Origin: Lentilactobacillus parafarraginis DSM 18390 = JCM 14109
GTDB lineage: Bacteria > Bacillota > Bacilli > Lactobacillales > Lactobacillaceae
Reading direction: 5' to 3'
DNA: 49,732 nucleotides
Assembly: GCF_001435895.1 (NCBI RefSeq)
Contig: NZ_AZFZ01000015.1
Coordinates: 1-49,732, forward strand
The position numbers were made by a program, and so were the translations under genes. How positions within the stretch are numbered: position 1 is the first letter of the stretch; each line of letters begins with the position of its first letter. The notes under the pieces are model-generated. The model saw only the letters and a list, made by a program, of their open reading frames with translations, did not search any database and was not told where the DNA came from. Positions 1 to 8,821 of the stretch are shown here, one piece after another.

Positions 1-639
1 AAATAAAGTTTTCAGACGGACCCTAATTTATTGGGCGAAAATGAAGACAAGCAGGTTCTGGTTAAAAACATGCTGTTCGCCACTTTGGACACCTCGGTAC
101 GAAAGCTGACACTGCCAGACCAGAAGAAATTTCTGTTGAGTGATACCGTCGGATTTGTCAGTCAACTGCCTCACCAGCTGGTCCAAGCATTTAAATCAAC
201 CTTGGCCGAAGCCGCCAACGCTGACCTGCTTATTCAAGTGGTCGATTATTCCGATCCTCATCGGGACATGATGATTAAGACCACTGAGGACACCCTGAAG
301 GAAATTGGCATTGACAACATCCCGATGGTCGTCGCTTTAAATAAGGCTGACAAAATGGAGACCCCTTACCCCACCCGGGAAGGCGATAACCTGATCATGG
401 CCGCCACCGACAAAACATCACTTGTCGAGCTCACCGCCATCATTAAGGAAAAGGTCTTCAAGAACTTCAAGACTCTCCAACTCATGATCCCATTTGATAA
501 GGGCGACGTTGTTTCCTATCTTAATGACAACGCCACGGTCCTTAAAACCGATTACGACGCCAACGGCACGTTAATCACCGCTGAATTAAATGAAGTTGAC
601 GCTAAGCGGTTTAGCCGTTACGTTCAGCCAGTTGATTAA
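1..639 (+). pseudogene. hflX: GTPase HflX, C-terminal part, disrupted at window edge
   Basis: This is the C-terminal half of HflX, a ribosome-associated GTPase of the Obg-HflX superfamily that splits stalled or stressed ribosomes. Seen: the G2/switch region with the family-typical NMLFATLDTSVRK, the G3 motif DTVGF, the G4 motif NKAD and a G5-like AATDKTS, then a C-terminal domain ending at 639. The Walker A region lies outside the window. The reading frame has a TAA at 4-6, and no start with a ribosome binding site follows. Adding one T to the T-run at 9-12 would join NKVF in the next frame to QTDPNLLGENEDK and give a normal HflX sequence. I therefore infer a one-base deletion, either a real mutation or a homopolymer sequencing error. 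Family identity is secure; the pseudogene status is less so. Confidence 0.7.
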
Positions 640-714
640 CAATGCTTGCGTCATCAATTTATTCTGTGATACGATTTTGGTCTAATTCGCGACCTACAGA
701 GAGGAAGAACTTCA

Positions 715-2118
715 ATGAAACAACAAAAACAAGTTTCGCTTGACCGGGACCTCGGTCTCTGGTCCGCGTTATCGCTGGTGATCGGAACGATCATCGGTGC
801 CGGTGTCTTCGTCCGTCAATCAGCCGTACTAGATGACGCCGGCTCAACCACAATGGGTCTTCTGGCATGGCTGGCAGGCGGTATCTTAACGATTACCGCT
901 GGTTTAACCATCGCTGAAATTGCCTCACAGATGCCGGAAACCGGTGGTCTATATGTCTACATGGAAAAAATCTATGGCCGCATCTGGGGATTTCTTTCCG
1001 GCTGGATGCAGATTATCATCTACGGCCCGGCAATGATTGCCTCACTGGGCGCTTATCTAGCTATTTTATTATCTGACTTTTTCGGATTTCCAAGTCGATA
1101 TAACGCATTAATCGCCATCGGGACAATTATCCTGGTCGGCATTTTGAACCTATTTTCCAACCGGTACGGCGCAACCTTCGCCATTATCACGACGTTGTGT
1201 AAGCTGGTCCCAGTCGCTGCCTTGATTATCTTCGGCCTGTTCTTTGGCAAGCAGGGCGCCCTGGGCCAAAGCATTTCAGAAGTGCATCAATCAGCCGGAA
1301 ACTTCGGGGTCGCAATTCTGGCAACGTTATTTGCCTTTGATGGCTGGATCTTAATTGCCAACCTGGGTGGTGAAATCAAGAACCCGAGAAAGCTATTACC
1401 CCAAGCCATTACTTTTGGGATCCTTGCCGTTCTCGCAATTTATCTTTTAGTATCCTACGGCGTTTACCGGGCCATTCCCGCTGAAAAAATCCACAGCATG
1501 GGGACCGGCGCCATTCCATTTATCGCCACCACCGCTTTTGGCAACATTGGCGGCAAAATTCTCAGTATTGGGATCATCATTTCAATTGTCGGCTGTATGA
1601 ACGGGAAAATCATGACGTTCCCCCGAATCATGTACGCCATGGCTAAGCGCAATCAATTACCATTCTCAAAGACGCTGGCTTACCTGCATCCAAAGTCCCA
1701 CACGCCAATCTTTTCAACCATTGCTGAACTGATCATTGTTGCAATCATGATCATCTTCTCAAATGCCGATCGGCTGTCAGAACTTTGTATCTTCACGGTT
1801 TACTGCTTCTACGTCATGGCATTTGTCGGCGTCTTCCTGCTGCGGAAGCGCAACCCGAACCAGCACCGGGTATTCTCGACGCCATTCTTCCCAATCACGC
1901 CAATCATCGCCATCTTCGGATCGCTATTTGTTATCGTGAGTGAAATTGCTTCCGACCTGCCAGGCGTATTGACGTCATTCATCTTCGTTGCCGTTGGGGT
2001 TCCGGTCTTCTATTACGAAACTAAAAAACACGGCATCGTTGAAGCCAAAAATGAAGATGCCCCCATTGAAGAGGATGACGACCAATCGGATTCTTCATCA
2101 GTAAAGGGTCAGAACTAG
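715..2118 (+). CDS. APC-superfamily amino acid permease (SteT-like)
   Basis: An integral membrane amino-acid transporter of 467 residues. It begins with the LSLVIGTIIGAGVF segment typical of the first helix of the APC/LAT-type family, which includes the serine/threonine exchanger SteT. About 12 hydrophobic segments follow, and the cytoplasmic tail is acidic and serine-rich (EEDDDQSDSSS). An AGAGAGGAAG ribosome binding site lies about 8 bases before the ATG. The gene stands alone between hflX and a strong bidirectional hairpin. By family it would exchange or import small neutral amino acids across the plasma membrane. The substrate cannot be read from the sequence. Confidence 0.88.
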   Translation: MKQQKQVSLDRDLGLWSALSLVIGTIIGAGVFVRQSAVLDDAGSTTMGLLAWLAGGILTITAGLTIAEIASQMPETGGLYVYMEKIYGRIWGFLSGWMQIIIYGPAMIASLGAYLAILLSDFFGFPSRYNALIAIGTIILVGILNLFSNRYGATFAIITTLCKLVPVAALIIFGLFFGKQGALGQSISEVHQSAGNFGVAILATLFAFDGWILIANLGGEIKNPRKLLPQAITFGILAVLAIYLLVSYGVYRAIPAEKIHSMGTGAIPFIATTAFGNIGGKILSIGIIISIVGCMNGKIMTFPRIMYAMAKRNQLPFSKTLAYLHPKSHTPIFSTIAELIIVAIMIIFSNADRLSELCIFTVYCFYVMAFVGVFLLRKRNPNQHRVFSTPFFPITPIIAIFGSLFVIVSEIASDLPGVLTSFIFVAVGVPVFYYETKKHGIVEAKNEDAPIEEDDDQSDSSSVKGQN

Positions 2119-2198
2119 TGGTGTAATTACCAATTTCAGACTTTCGTTCATAGTTAGAAAATTTATCAATCACATGGTCATTCAAAAATTTCAAAAAG

Positions 2199-2245
2199 TA
2201 TCGCCATCATTCAAAAGCCCAATTTTGAATGGTGGCGATATTTTT
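2199..2245. terminator. bidirectional intrinsic terminator
   Basis: A near-perfect 18-bp stem (2199-2216 with 2223-2240) has a six-base loop. It is followed by TTTTT on the plus strand and flanked by A residues on the other side. It sits between the convergent permease and TetR genes and can serve both. Confidence 0.85.
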
Positions 2246-2295
2246 GTACCGTGATTCATTGGGGCAGCAGACCGACTTGGCTCGTGTTTTCCAAA

Positions 2296-2898
2296 TTACC
2301 CCCTAGTTTCCGGCTCTGAATTGGATCGAAACAACAAATGACCAATTAAATCGATCAATTCATCAATCGATACTGGTGCCGGTGAATTTTGGTCTAACTG
2401 AGTTGTCAGGACAAAGTTAGAAATAATCAAAAAAACACTGTCAGCCAGAAACGCCAAGTCCATATGGCGAATGATCCCCTTGGCTTGATAAGTCGCTAAT
2501 TGTTTAAACAAGTCGGAAAAGAACTTGCTCTCCGCAATCGTTGGTAATTTTGTTCGTAAATCCGGTTGGCTTCGAAAGCTTGCGATTACCTGAATGGTCT
2601 CCGGGTGCGCCAAGCCGAATTCAGCGGTTCCCTTCACAAACGCAGTGACTTGAGCCTTTGGCGTCAGAGTATCCGAAATCAACGGGGATAGTGCCCCGAT
2701 CATCTGCTGCTGGTGATACGCAAAAACTGCCAGTAATAATGCCTGTTTATTCGGAAAATAAGAATAGATATTTGACTGAGTGGTTGCGGATAATCGCGCA
2801 ACCTTAACCGTCGACACGGCGCCAATTCCACCCTTCACGATCATGTCAGTTGTCGCGTTCAAGATCGTTTGCCGCAAGACGGTACTTTTAACCTTCAA
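2296..2898 (-). CDS. TetR/AcrR family transcriptional regulator
   Basis: A 200-residue repressor-type protein. Residues about 8-55 form a TetR helix-turn-helix, with TVKVARLSATTQSNIYSYF as the recognition helix region ending in the family-typical YxYF. The remainder is an all-helical ligand-binding domain with no recognisable ligand class. The start is a TTG at 2898, preceded by an AGAGG ribosome binding site. It is transcribed divergently from a short-chain dehydrogenase, and the shared 129-bp gap carries two tetO-like palindromes over a strong promoter. It therefore very probably represses the dehydrogenase, and possibly itself. The ligand is unknown. Confidence 0.9.
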   Translation of the reverse strand: MKVKSTVLRQTILNATTDMIVKGGIGAVSTVKVARLSATTQSNIYSYFPNKQALLLAVFAYHQQQMIGALSPLISDTLTPKAQVTAFVKGTAEFGLAHPETIQVIASFRSQPDLRTKLPTIAESKFFSDLFKQLATYQAKGIIRHMDLAFLADSVFLIISNFVLTTQLDQNSPAPVSIDELIDLIGHLLFRSNSEPETRG

Positions 2899-2931
2899 CT
2901 AGATTCGCCTCTTTATTCATGGGTTAATCAT

Positions 2932-2981
2932 TTGACAAGTGATAGGTCTATCGCTATAGTTATTGACGATAGACCTATCAC
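2932..2981 (+). promoter_or_regulatory. Promoter with paired TetR operators
   Basis: A consensus-like promoter is seen: TTGACA at 2932-2937, a 17-bp spacer and TATAGT at 2955-2960, pointing at the dehydrogenase. Two 12-bp palindromes of form GATAG-NN-CTATC lie at 2941-2952, inside the spacer, and at 2968-2979, at or just after the transcription start. They are embedded in a perfect 15-bp inverted repeat (2939-2953 and 2967-2981). The core resembles the CTATCA/TGATAG half-sites of tetO. Binding by the adjacent TetR protein is inferred. Confidence 0.85.
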
Positions 2982-3027
2982 TAATAATAAATGACTTTAA
3001 TTTGTTAATCAAGGAGCGAGCTTACAA

Positions 3028-3833
3028 ATGAAAAAAATAGTTGTTATCACTGGCGCCTCATCCGGAATTGGTCGCCAAACCGCATTAGATTTAGCCAATC
3101 AGGGGGTCCAAGTGATTGGCGCAGCCCGAACGATCGAAAACGATCAGGCGTTATCGAATCATCAAAATATCACAACCATGAACCTCGATATCACCAGTCA
3201 TGCAAGTATCGCCCACTTTGTCACGGCCATTTCAGATCAATATTCCCATGTTGATGGTTTGGTTAACGCGGCGGGATATGGGGCATTTGGCGCCCTTGAA
3301 GAGGTCCCGCTGGCAGAAGCCCGAAATCAATTAGATGTTAATTTACTGGGCATTGTCGATCTGATCCAAGTGATCCTCCCGTTAATTCGGAAAAGTGCGG
3401 ACGGATCATCAACATTTCATCGCTGGCCGGACAATCCTACTCGGCGTTAGCTGGCTGGTACTATATCTCAAAACACGCTTTGGAAACAATGAGTGACGTC
3501 CTGAGGTTGGAACTCAAGCAATTCAACATTAAAGTGGTCATTGTTGAGCCTAGCATTACAAATACGAACTGGGCGCGCATTACCATCGATAAAATGTTAA
3601 GCGTTACGCCAAAAAGCTCCCCTTATCGGCAAATGGCCGAGCGGCAGGCGCAGCTGATCACTAAACCGACCCAAACAACCGCAGACGTTTCAAGGACCAT
3701 TATCAAGGCAATAAGTACTAAACGACCGAAAAATCGCTACCAGGTTCGCTTCATGGATCGAATTGCCATGAAGAGTATTCACTTACTCAGTTATGCCCTT
3801 CAAGACCGGTTAGCTGAAAGAATGATGAGATAA
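3028..3833 (+). pseudogene. Short-chain dehydrogenase/reductase, frameshifted
   Basis: A classical SDR-type oxidoreductase gene of about 268 codons split over two frames. The first part (3028-3450) has the cofactor motif TGASSGIG at residues about 8-15 and NAAG near residue 83. Around 3395-3400 the frame is lost. The continuation in another frame reads RIINISSLAGQS, then the active-site YxxxK as YYISK, and runs to 3833. One extra G in AGTGCGG (giving AGTGGCGG) would restore a typical KSGGRIINISS. Start ATG 3028 has an AAGGAGCG ribosome binding site. As read, the product stops before the catalytic Tyr/Lys and would be inactive. A sequencing error is possible. The substrate is unknown. Confidence 0.85.
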
Positions 3834-3860
3834 CCGCAATCATTATCACTCAACAATCAG

Positions 3861-4844
3861 CTAGCTGCTCTGTCGTTCGTCGATTTGGATCGGGGTATAG
3901 CTGGATTTAAACTGCTTGAGGCGCGGTGAAAGCAAGGTTTGCAGGCCCGTGGCCCCCATTTGATAAAATGACTGGGTCACGCTGGTGAGCTTTGGGCGCA
4001 CAATTGAACACAAATTCGTGCCGTCAACGCTGACAATCGCGAAGTCGCTGGGCACCTTAATCTTCAAATCAGCGGCTTGATTGAGCATCCCAATCGCTGC
4101 CAAATCACTGGAGGCAACCGCGGCGGTTACCGCCATTTTTGCATAGGATCGCATCGCCCGAGCGCCATCTTCATACGTGAATTCGCCGTCGTCAATCCAG
4201 TGCGGATCAATCGGCAGCTGGTTTTCAGTCATGGCCTTTCGGTAGCCGGCAACCCGCATCTGGCCAATCAGCGATTCCAAATCAGTGGCCGCTAACCCAA
4301 TTTGGCGGTGGCCCTTATTAATGAGATATTGGGTTCCCTGATAGCCAATTTGAAAATCATCCGACGTAATGAACGGAAACGGCCGATCAGAAAAGCGCAT
4401 CGACAGAAATAGATACGGAATATTCGCGGTTGTCAGCAAGTCATCATTTTGCGGATTGAGGTCAATCGCTACCAAAAGAATGGCCCGGACGGCTCTTTCA
4501 ATCACCGTCTCAATCGCCCGCCGTTGCAGTTCAGCGTCTGAGCCGCCGGCATAAATGATAATGACGCTCAAACTTTTTTTGGCGGCTTCATCCTGAATCC
4601 CCTGAATAATTTGGTCAGAAAAGTTTGTCTGCACCGAACTCACGATGACCGCAATGACGTTACTTTTGCGGGTCACCAATTCAACGGCGCCGACATTTCG
4701 CCGGTAACCCAGTTTCGTGGCGGCCTTCTTGACCTTTTTCGCCGTTTTTTCCGAGTAGAATTCCACCTGATTTGATAAAACTCGTGATACCGTCGAGGGC
4801 GACACCCCCGCTAAACGTGCAATGTCTTTAATTGTTGCAGCCAT
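3861..4844 (-). CDS. LacI/GalR family transcriptional regulator
   Basis: A DNA-binding sugar-responsive regulator of 327 residues. Residues 4-25 (TIKDIARLAGVSPSTVSRVLS) are the canonical LacI helix-turn-helix plus hinge entry. The rest is a periplasmic-binding-protein-like effector domain ending in the usual dimer segment (SVTQSFYQMGATGLQTLL). I place the start at ATG 4844 because an AGAAGG ribosome binding site precedes it by about 9 bases. The earlier ATG at 4853 overlaps that site. No sugar genes adjoin it: the neighbours are the broken SDR (convergent) and mgtC (divergent). Its target is therefore not evident. Confidence 0.88.
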   Translation of the reverse strand: MAATIKDIARLAGVSPSTVSRVLSNQVEFYSEKTAKKVKKAATKLGYRRNVGAVELVTRKSNVIAVIVSSVQTNFSDQIIQGIQDEAAKKSLSVIIIYAGGSDAELQRRAIETVIERAVRAILLVAIDLNPQNDDLLTTANIPYLFLSMRFSDRPFPFITSDDFQIGYQGTQYLINKGHRQIGLAATDLESLIGQMRVAGYRKAMTENQLPIDPHWIDDGEFTYEDGARAMRSYAKMAVTAAVASSDLAAIGMLNQAADLKIKVPSDFAIVSVDGTNLCSIVRPKLTSVTQSFYQMGATGLQTLLSPRLKQFKSSYTPIQIDERQSS

Positions 4845-5011
4845 ATGCCCCATCCTTCTTACGCCATTTTAAGTGATTAATCCAATCATATCACAGGATT
4901 GAGAAGTCAGCGAACCCGCCGGGATGATAATCCCAAAGCTAATTTTAGAAGTTTCCATCAAAATTGGTTATCATAGGGATAGTGCTGTAACGCTTATTAG
5001 GAGGTGGTCGC

Positions 5012-5695
5012 GTGAGCTTTACGCTTTATCAATTAGAATGGATTCTCCGGTTGGTCGTTGCGGCAATCTGTGGCGGCATGGTCGGGTTTGAACGAAAAGT
5101 GCGCCTTAAAACGGCCGGGATTCGGACCCACATGCTCGTTGCCGTTGGTTCGGCATTGTTCATGCTTATTTCAAAATACGGTTTCTTCGACGTTGCCGGC
5201 CATTCCAGCATTGGTTTGGACCCCTCCCGAATTGCCGCCGGCGTGGTTACCGGAATTGGGTTTATTGGTGCCGGGGCCATCATGACCCGGAACAATCAAA
5301 TTGACGGCCTGACAACCGCAGCTGGCTTGTGGGCCACTGCCGCCATTGGCCTTGCGATTGGAGCCGACATGTACGTCATCGGCATTGCCGGAACCGGCTG
5401 TATTCTGATTACCCAAGTCATTGTTCGGCGGATTCGGGCCCTCAAGAGGTATCCGAACCGATCCCTACTGCGTATGGAAGTAACCCTAAGCGGCCAATTA
5501 ACGGCCATGGACCAGCTGCCATCCCGCCTGAAAGAAATTGGTGGCCTGAACAGCCAAATGCGGATTTTGAAATATGATCCGGAATCGTTCACGCTGGCAA
5601 TTACCGTACGGCTAAAAAAGAAGGTTAATCCAAACGGGTTCATCAAGCAGATGACCCGGTTTACCGATGTTCAAGAAATTGAAGTGATTGACTAA
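5012..5695 (+). CDS. MgtC/SapB family membrane protein
   Basis: A 227-residue protein of the MgtC/SapB family. The N-terminal about 150 residues hold four or five hydrophobic helices, with the family features GGMVGFERK, GIRTHMLVAVGSALF and a conserved GAGAIM..GLTTAAGLWATAAIGLAIG stretch. A soluble C-terminal domain of about 75 residues follows. Start is GTG 5012 with a perfect AGGAGG seven bases upstream. Pathogen MgtC affects Mg2+ and acid adaptation and F-ATPase. In lactobacilli the role is undefined. It is monocistronic, ending in a strong hairpin. Confidence 0.88.
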   Translation: MSFTLYQLEWILRLVVAAICGGMVGFERKVRLKTAGIRTHMLVAVGSALFMLISKYGFFDVAGHSSIGLDPSRIAAGVVTGIGFIGAGAIMTRNNQIDGLTTAAGLWATAAIGLAIGADMYVIGIAGTGCILITQVIVRRIRALKRYPNRSLLRMEVTLSGQLTAMDQLPSRLKEIGGLNSQMRILKYDPESFTLAITVRLKKKVNPNGFIKQMTRFTDVQEIEVID

Positions 5696-5711
5696 CTTGT
5701 TGTTTAACTCA

Positions 5712-5757
5712 AAAATGGTGTTTCGGATAAAGAACGCTTTATCCAAAACACCATTTT
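5712..5757. terminator. bidirectional intrinsic terminator
   Basis: Long near-perfect stem (AAAATGGTGTTT plus GGATAAAG paired with CTTTATCC plus AAACACCATTTT) and a short AAC-type loop. It lies between mgtC (+) and the ABC importer operon (-). Its A/T ends allow termination both ways. Confidence 0.8.
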
Positions 5758-5796
5758 GCGGTTTATTTAACGATGATTATCAACGAACCATCCGCC

Positions 5797-6513
5797 TTAA
5801 GCATCGCTGCCATTCTCGATTGCCTGTTCAACCGCATGGTCATGCTTCTTGCTGTTGTTGCCGCCAATCCGTTTCTCCAAGTATCTGGAAAGCAGGGACA
5901 GCGAGTAACAAACCACAAAGTACATAACCGCCAGGGCCAAGAACATTGGAATCGTGTAATTCGTATTTTGCCCGTAAATAATCTGAGCATGGTTCATCAA
6001 ATCCGGCAGCACAATGATGGTTGCCAGTGAGGTATCCTTAACCAATGAAATGAACTGACTCACGATTGCGGGAATCATATTCCGAATCGCTTGCGGCAAA
6101 ACAATGTATCTCAATGCTTGCCAATAACTCAGCCCGTTGGCGCGAGCCCCTTCCATTTGGCCAACTGGAATTGACGCAATCCCGGCCCGGACAATTTCGG
6201 CCACCATCATCGATTCGAAAACCGCCATGGCGATCACTGACGCCCAAATCGGATCCGGCTTGAAACCAATATGTGGCAACCCGAAGTAAGTGAAGAAGAG
6301 AATTAAGATCAACGGCAGGTTACGGATGATATCAATCACAAAGCCGACAATCGCTGACAAATACTTAATTTTTACGTAACGGATAACCCCTAAAATAATC
6401 CCGAAAATGTAACTCAGGATAATTGAAAGGACTGAAACAAACACCGTTACCCAGGCTCCCTCAAGAAGGAACTTGATATTAACCCATGAATATGCACCTA
6501 AGACAGTTAACAT
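5797..6513 (-). CDS. Polar amino acid ABC transporter permease (distal)
   Basis: A membrane subunit of a His/Glu/Gln/Arg/opine-type ABC importer, 238 residues with about five helices. The cytoplasmic EAA loop is clear (GQMEGARANGLSYWQALRYIVLPQAIR). It is the last gene of a four-gene operon, 15 bases after the other permease, and presumably forms a heterodimeric channel with it. The tail carries KKHDHAVEQ before the stop. The order ATPase, binding protein, permease, permease resembles GlnQ-GlnH-GlnM-GlnP sets. Substrate is probably glutamine, glutamate or aspartate, by family only. Confidence 0.9.
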   Translation of the reverse strand: MLTVLGAYSWVNIKFLLEGAWVTVFVSVLSIILSYIFGIILGVIRYVKIKYLSAIVGFVIDIIRNLPLILILFFTYFGLPHIGFKPDPIWASVIAMAVFESMMVAEIVRAGIASIPVGQMEGARANGLSYWQALRYIVLPQAIRNMIPAIVSQFISLVKDTSLATIIVLPDLMNHAQIIYGQNTNYTIPMFLALAVMYFVVCYSLSLLSRYLEKRIGGNNSKKHDHAVEQAIENGSDA

Positions 6514-6528
6514 GTTTAAATTCCTCCT

Positions 6529-7167
6529 TTAGGCCAATTTCTTTTCAAGGTAGCGCATGTAGTAACTCAACGGCAGGGTTAAGATTAAGTACAATAACCC
6601 AACGCACAGGTAAGTACTCATACTCTGCAGCGAGTCAGATGCAATCACGTTTCCTTGATACATCAAATCAAACCCGGCAACAAAGGCCAAGACCGATGAG
6701 TTCTTAACCAGGTTAATGAACTGGTTGCCCAATGGCGGGATAACGTACCGAAACGCCTGTGGCAGGATAATATACCGCATTGCCTGCCAGAATGAAAGGC
6801 CGTTGGCTCGCGATCCTTCCATTTGACCAGGATCAACGGATTGGATTCCTGACCGCACCGTTTCGGCAATAAACGCGGATGAATACAGCGTCAAGCCAAT
6901 GGTTCCGGAAGCAAAGCCACTGATCTTAACGACGTACATTGGAATAACCACGTAGAAGAACATGGTAATAACCAGCAGTGGAATATTCCGAAAAACTTCA
7001 ATGTATACCCGGGCGATAATCCGAGCGGCCTTATTAGGGACAGTTTCCATAATTGCAAAGATTGACCCAATAATTAATGCGAAGAACAACGCAATGATAC
7101 TGCAGAGGAGTGTCTGGCCCAAGCCGGTCAGTAATTCACCGCCATAGTTTTGGAAAATACTTATCAT
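6529..7167 (-). CDS. Polar amino acid ABC transporter permease (proximal)
   Basis: Second membrane subunit of the importer, 212 residues. It has about five helices and an EAA loop (GQMEGSRANGLSFWQAMRYIILPQAFR) nearly the same as in the neighbouring permease, so the pair arose by duplication. Its ATG overlaps the stop of the binding-protein gene (ATGA, 7164-7167), which suggests translational coupling. Acts in the plasma membrane with the ATPase encoded at 8024-8764. Confidence 0.9.
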   Translation of the reverse strand: MISIFQNYGGELLTGLGQTLLCSIIALFFALIIGSIFAIMETVPNKAARIIARVYIEVFRNIPLLVITMFFYVVIPMYVVKISGFASGTIGLTLYSSAFIAETVRSGIQSVDPGQMEGSRANGLSFWQAMRYIILPQAFRYVIPPLGNQFINLVKNSSVLAFVAGFDLMYQGNVIASDSLQSMSTYLCVGLLYLILTLPLSYYMRYLEKKLA

Positions 7168-8000
7168 CGTTCTGCCCCCTTCATATCAAAGCCCCGCACG
7201 TTGTGGAACCACTTGTAAATGAGCTTATTGTACTGGCCAGAATTTTCAACCTTGGTCAACGCGTTATTCATAGCGTTGTGAAGGGGCTTTTGACCCTTAG
7301 CGGTTGCAATCCCGTATGGTTCCTTGGTGAAGGTGCCGCCGACAACTGAATAACCGGGATTTTCAATTGACATCCCGTAAAGAATCCCGTTATCAGTGGT
7401 TAACGCATCCCCCTGGCCAGACTTCAAAGCGGTCAGCGCCTGTGAATAATCTGAAAGCTGAAGCACTCTAGCCTTAGGGGCAAACTTCTTAATATTTTGA
7501 ACGGAGTTGGAACCAACAACGCCAAGCACCACGGCGCCCTTATGATTTAATCCTTTGACGTTCTTAATGGGGCTGCCATTCTTAACAAGAATGGCTTGGC
7601 CGGCATCAAAGTAGGACCGTGTAAAGTCAACTTGTTTAGCCCGTTCTGGAGTGATGGTCATCGTTGCCATAATGGCATCAATATTCCCATTTGCCAGTAA
7701 CGGCATCCGTGTCTGACTGGTAACCTGAATGAAGCGGGCCTTACCATTTTTGCCCAGGATCTGCTTGGTCATTGCCTTGGCAAGATCAACTTCAAATCCC
7801 TTAATTCTGTTATCCTTCACTTCCATCAAGCCAAACAGCTTGGTGTCCGCTTTAACACCCCACGTAATAGTGTTGGATTGCTTGTCGTCTTTCAGCACAT
7901 CGCGCTTTGCCCCAGAACTGCTTTGACTGCAGGCTCCCAGGGAAACCACCATGATGAGTAAGGCGAACACCAATCCAATCTTTGATAAGATCTTTTTCAT
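7164..8000 (-). CDS. Amino acid ABC transporter substrate-binding lipoprotein
   Basis: A 278-residue type-3 solute-binding protein. It has a lipoprotein signal peptide with lipobox LGAC and the lipidated cysteine at residue 24, so the mature protein is tethered to the outer face of the membrane. The following domain contains KGFEVDLAKAM and the strand TMTITPERAKQVDFTRSYFDAGQ typical of the glutamine/PEB1-like family. It delivers a polar amino acid to the two permeases. It is the second gene of the operon, 23 bases after the ATPase gene. Confidence 0.92.
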   Translation of the reverse strand: MKKILSKIGLVFALLIMVVSLGACSQSSSGAKRDVLKDDKQSNTITWGVKADTKLFGLMEVKDNRIKGFEVDLAKAMTKQILGKNGKARFIQVTSQTRMPLLANGNIDAIMATMTITPERAKQVDFTRSYFDAGQAILVKNGSPIKNVKGLNHKGAVVLGVVGSNSVQNIKKFAPKARVLQLSDYSQALTALKSGQGDALTTDNGILYGMSIENPGYSVVGGTFTKEPYGIATAKGQKPLHNAMNNALTKVENSGQYNKLIYKWFHNVRGFDMKGAER

Positions 8001-8023
8001 GATGTTTCCTCCAATCCGACGTT

Positions 8024-8764
8024 TTAGTGAGTAATAATTTTCCCAAGAAATTGGCGGGCACGTTCATTGGTGGGTTCGCCGTCAAAGAACTTCTCACTGG
8101 TATCGTCTTCAAGGATTCGACCATCGTCCATAAAGACCACTCGGTTGGCAACTTCACGAGCAAATCCCATTTCGTGAGTCACAACCAGCAGGGTCATATC
8201 GGAGTTACGGGCGATGTCCTTCATAACGTTCAAAACATCGTCAATCATTTCAGGATCCAACGCGCTGGTTGGTTCATCAAACAACAGGCACTTTGGTCGC
8301 ATTGCCAAGGAACGGGCAATCGCAATTCGCTGCTGCTGACCACCTGAAAGCTGGGCCGGTAATTTTTCGGCCTGACTGCGAAGACCAACTTGATCCAGCA
8401 ATTCGTAAGCGATCTTCCGATTTTCATCTTCATTACGCTTCAGAACAATCCGGGGTGCCAGCATAATATTTTCCAGAACCGTCTTATTTACATAGAGATT
8501 AAAATGCTGGAATACCATGCCAACGTTCTTGCGAATTCGGTTAATATCGGTCTTCCGATTTGCCAAATCCTGCCCATTAACGATTAACTGCCCCTCTTGG
8601 ATTCTTTCCAATCCGTTAACCGTTCGAATTAATGTCGACTTCCCAGAGCCTGAAGGGCCGATGAGCACCACCGTCTCGCCAGCATCAATCTTCAAGTTGA
8701 TGTCCTTAAGCGCATGGAACTCGCCGTAGTACTTCTGTACATCTTTAAATTCGATCATTGCCAT
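8024..8764 (-). CDS. Amino acid ABC transporter ATP-binding protein (GlnQ-like)
   Basis: Nucleotide-binding subunit of 246 residues. Walker A is GPSGSGKST, the Q-loop MVFQHFNLYVNKTVLENI, the signature LSGGQQQR, Walker B CLLFDEPTSALDPE, and the switch histidine lies in VVTHEMGFA. These are hallmarks of GlnQ/HisP-type ATPases. The start is ATG 8764 (MAMIEF), with GGAGG eight to nine bases before it. The upstream TTG in frame contains that same GGAGG and is unlikely. First gene of the operon; powers uptake at the inner membrane face. Confidence 0.93.
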   Translation of the reverse strand: MAMIEFKDVQKYYGEFHALKDINLKIDAGETVVLIGPSGSGKSTLIRTVNGLERIQEGQLIVNGQDLANRKTDINRIRKNVGMVFQHFNLYVNKTVLENIMLAPRIVLKRNEDENRKIAYELLDQVGLRSQAEKLPAQLSGGQQQRIAIARSLAMRPKCLLFDEPTSALDPEMIDDVLNVMKDIARNSDMTLLVVTHEMGFAREVANRVVFMDDGRILEDDTSEKFFDGEPTNERARQFLGKIITH

Positions 8765-8821
8765 GTCATTTTCCTCCAATAATTGACAATATGAGAATTG
8801 TCTAAGAATGAATCTACTTCC

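Noticed and set aside
31-639. HflX-like gene starting at TTG 31
   Set aside because: No ribosome binding site and the GTPase P-loop would be missing; it is a fragment.
5171-5646. Overlapping frames on both strands within mgtC
   Set aside because: GC-rich shadow frames; the MgtC frame has family motifs and AGGAGG.
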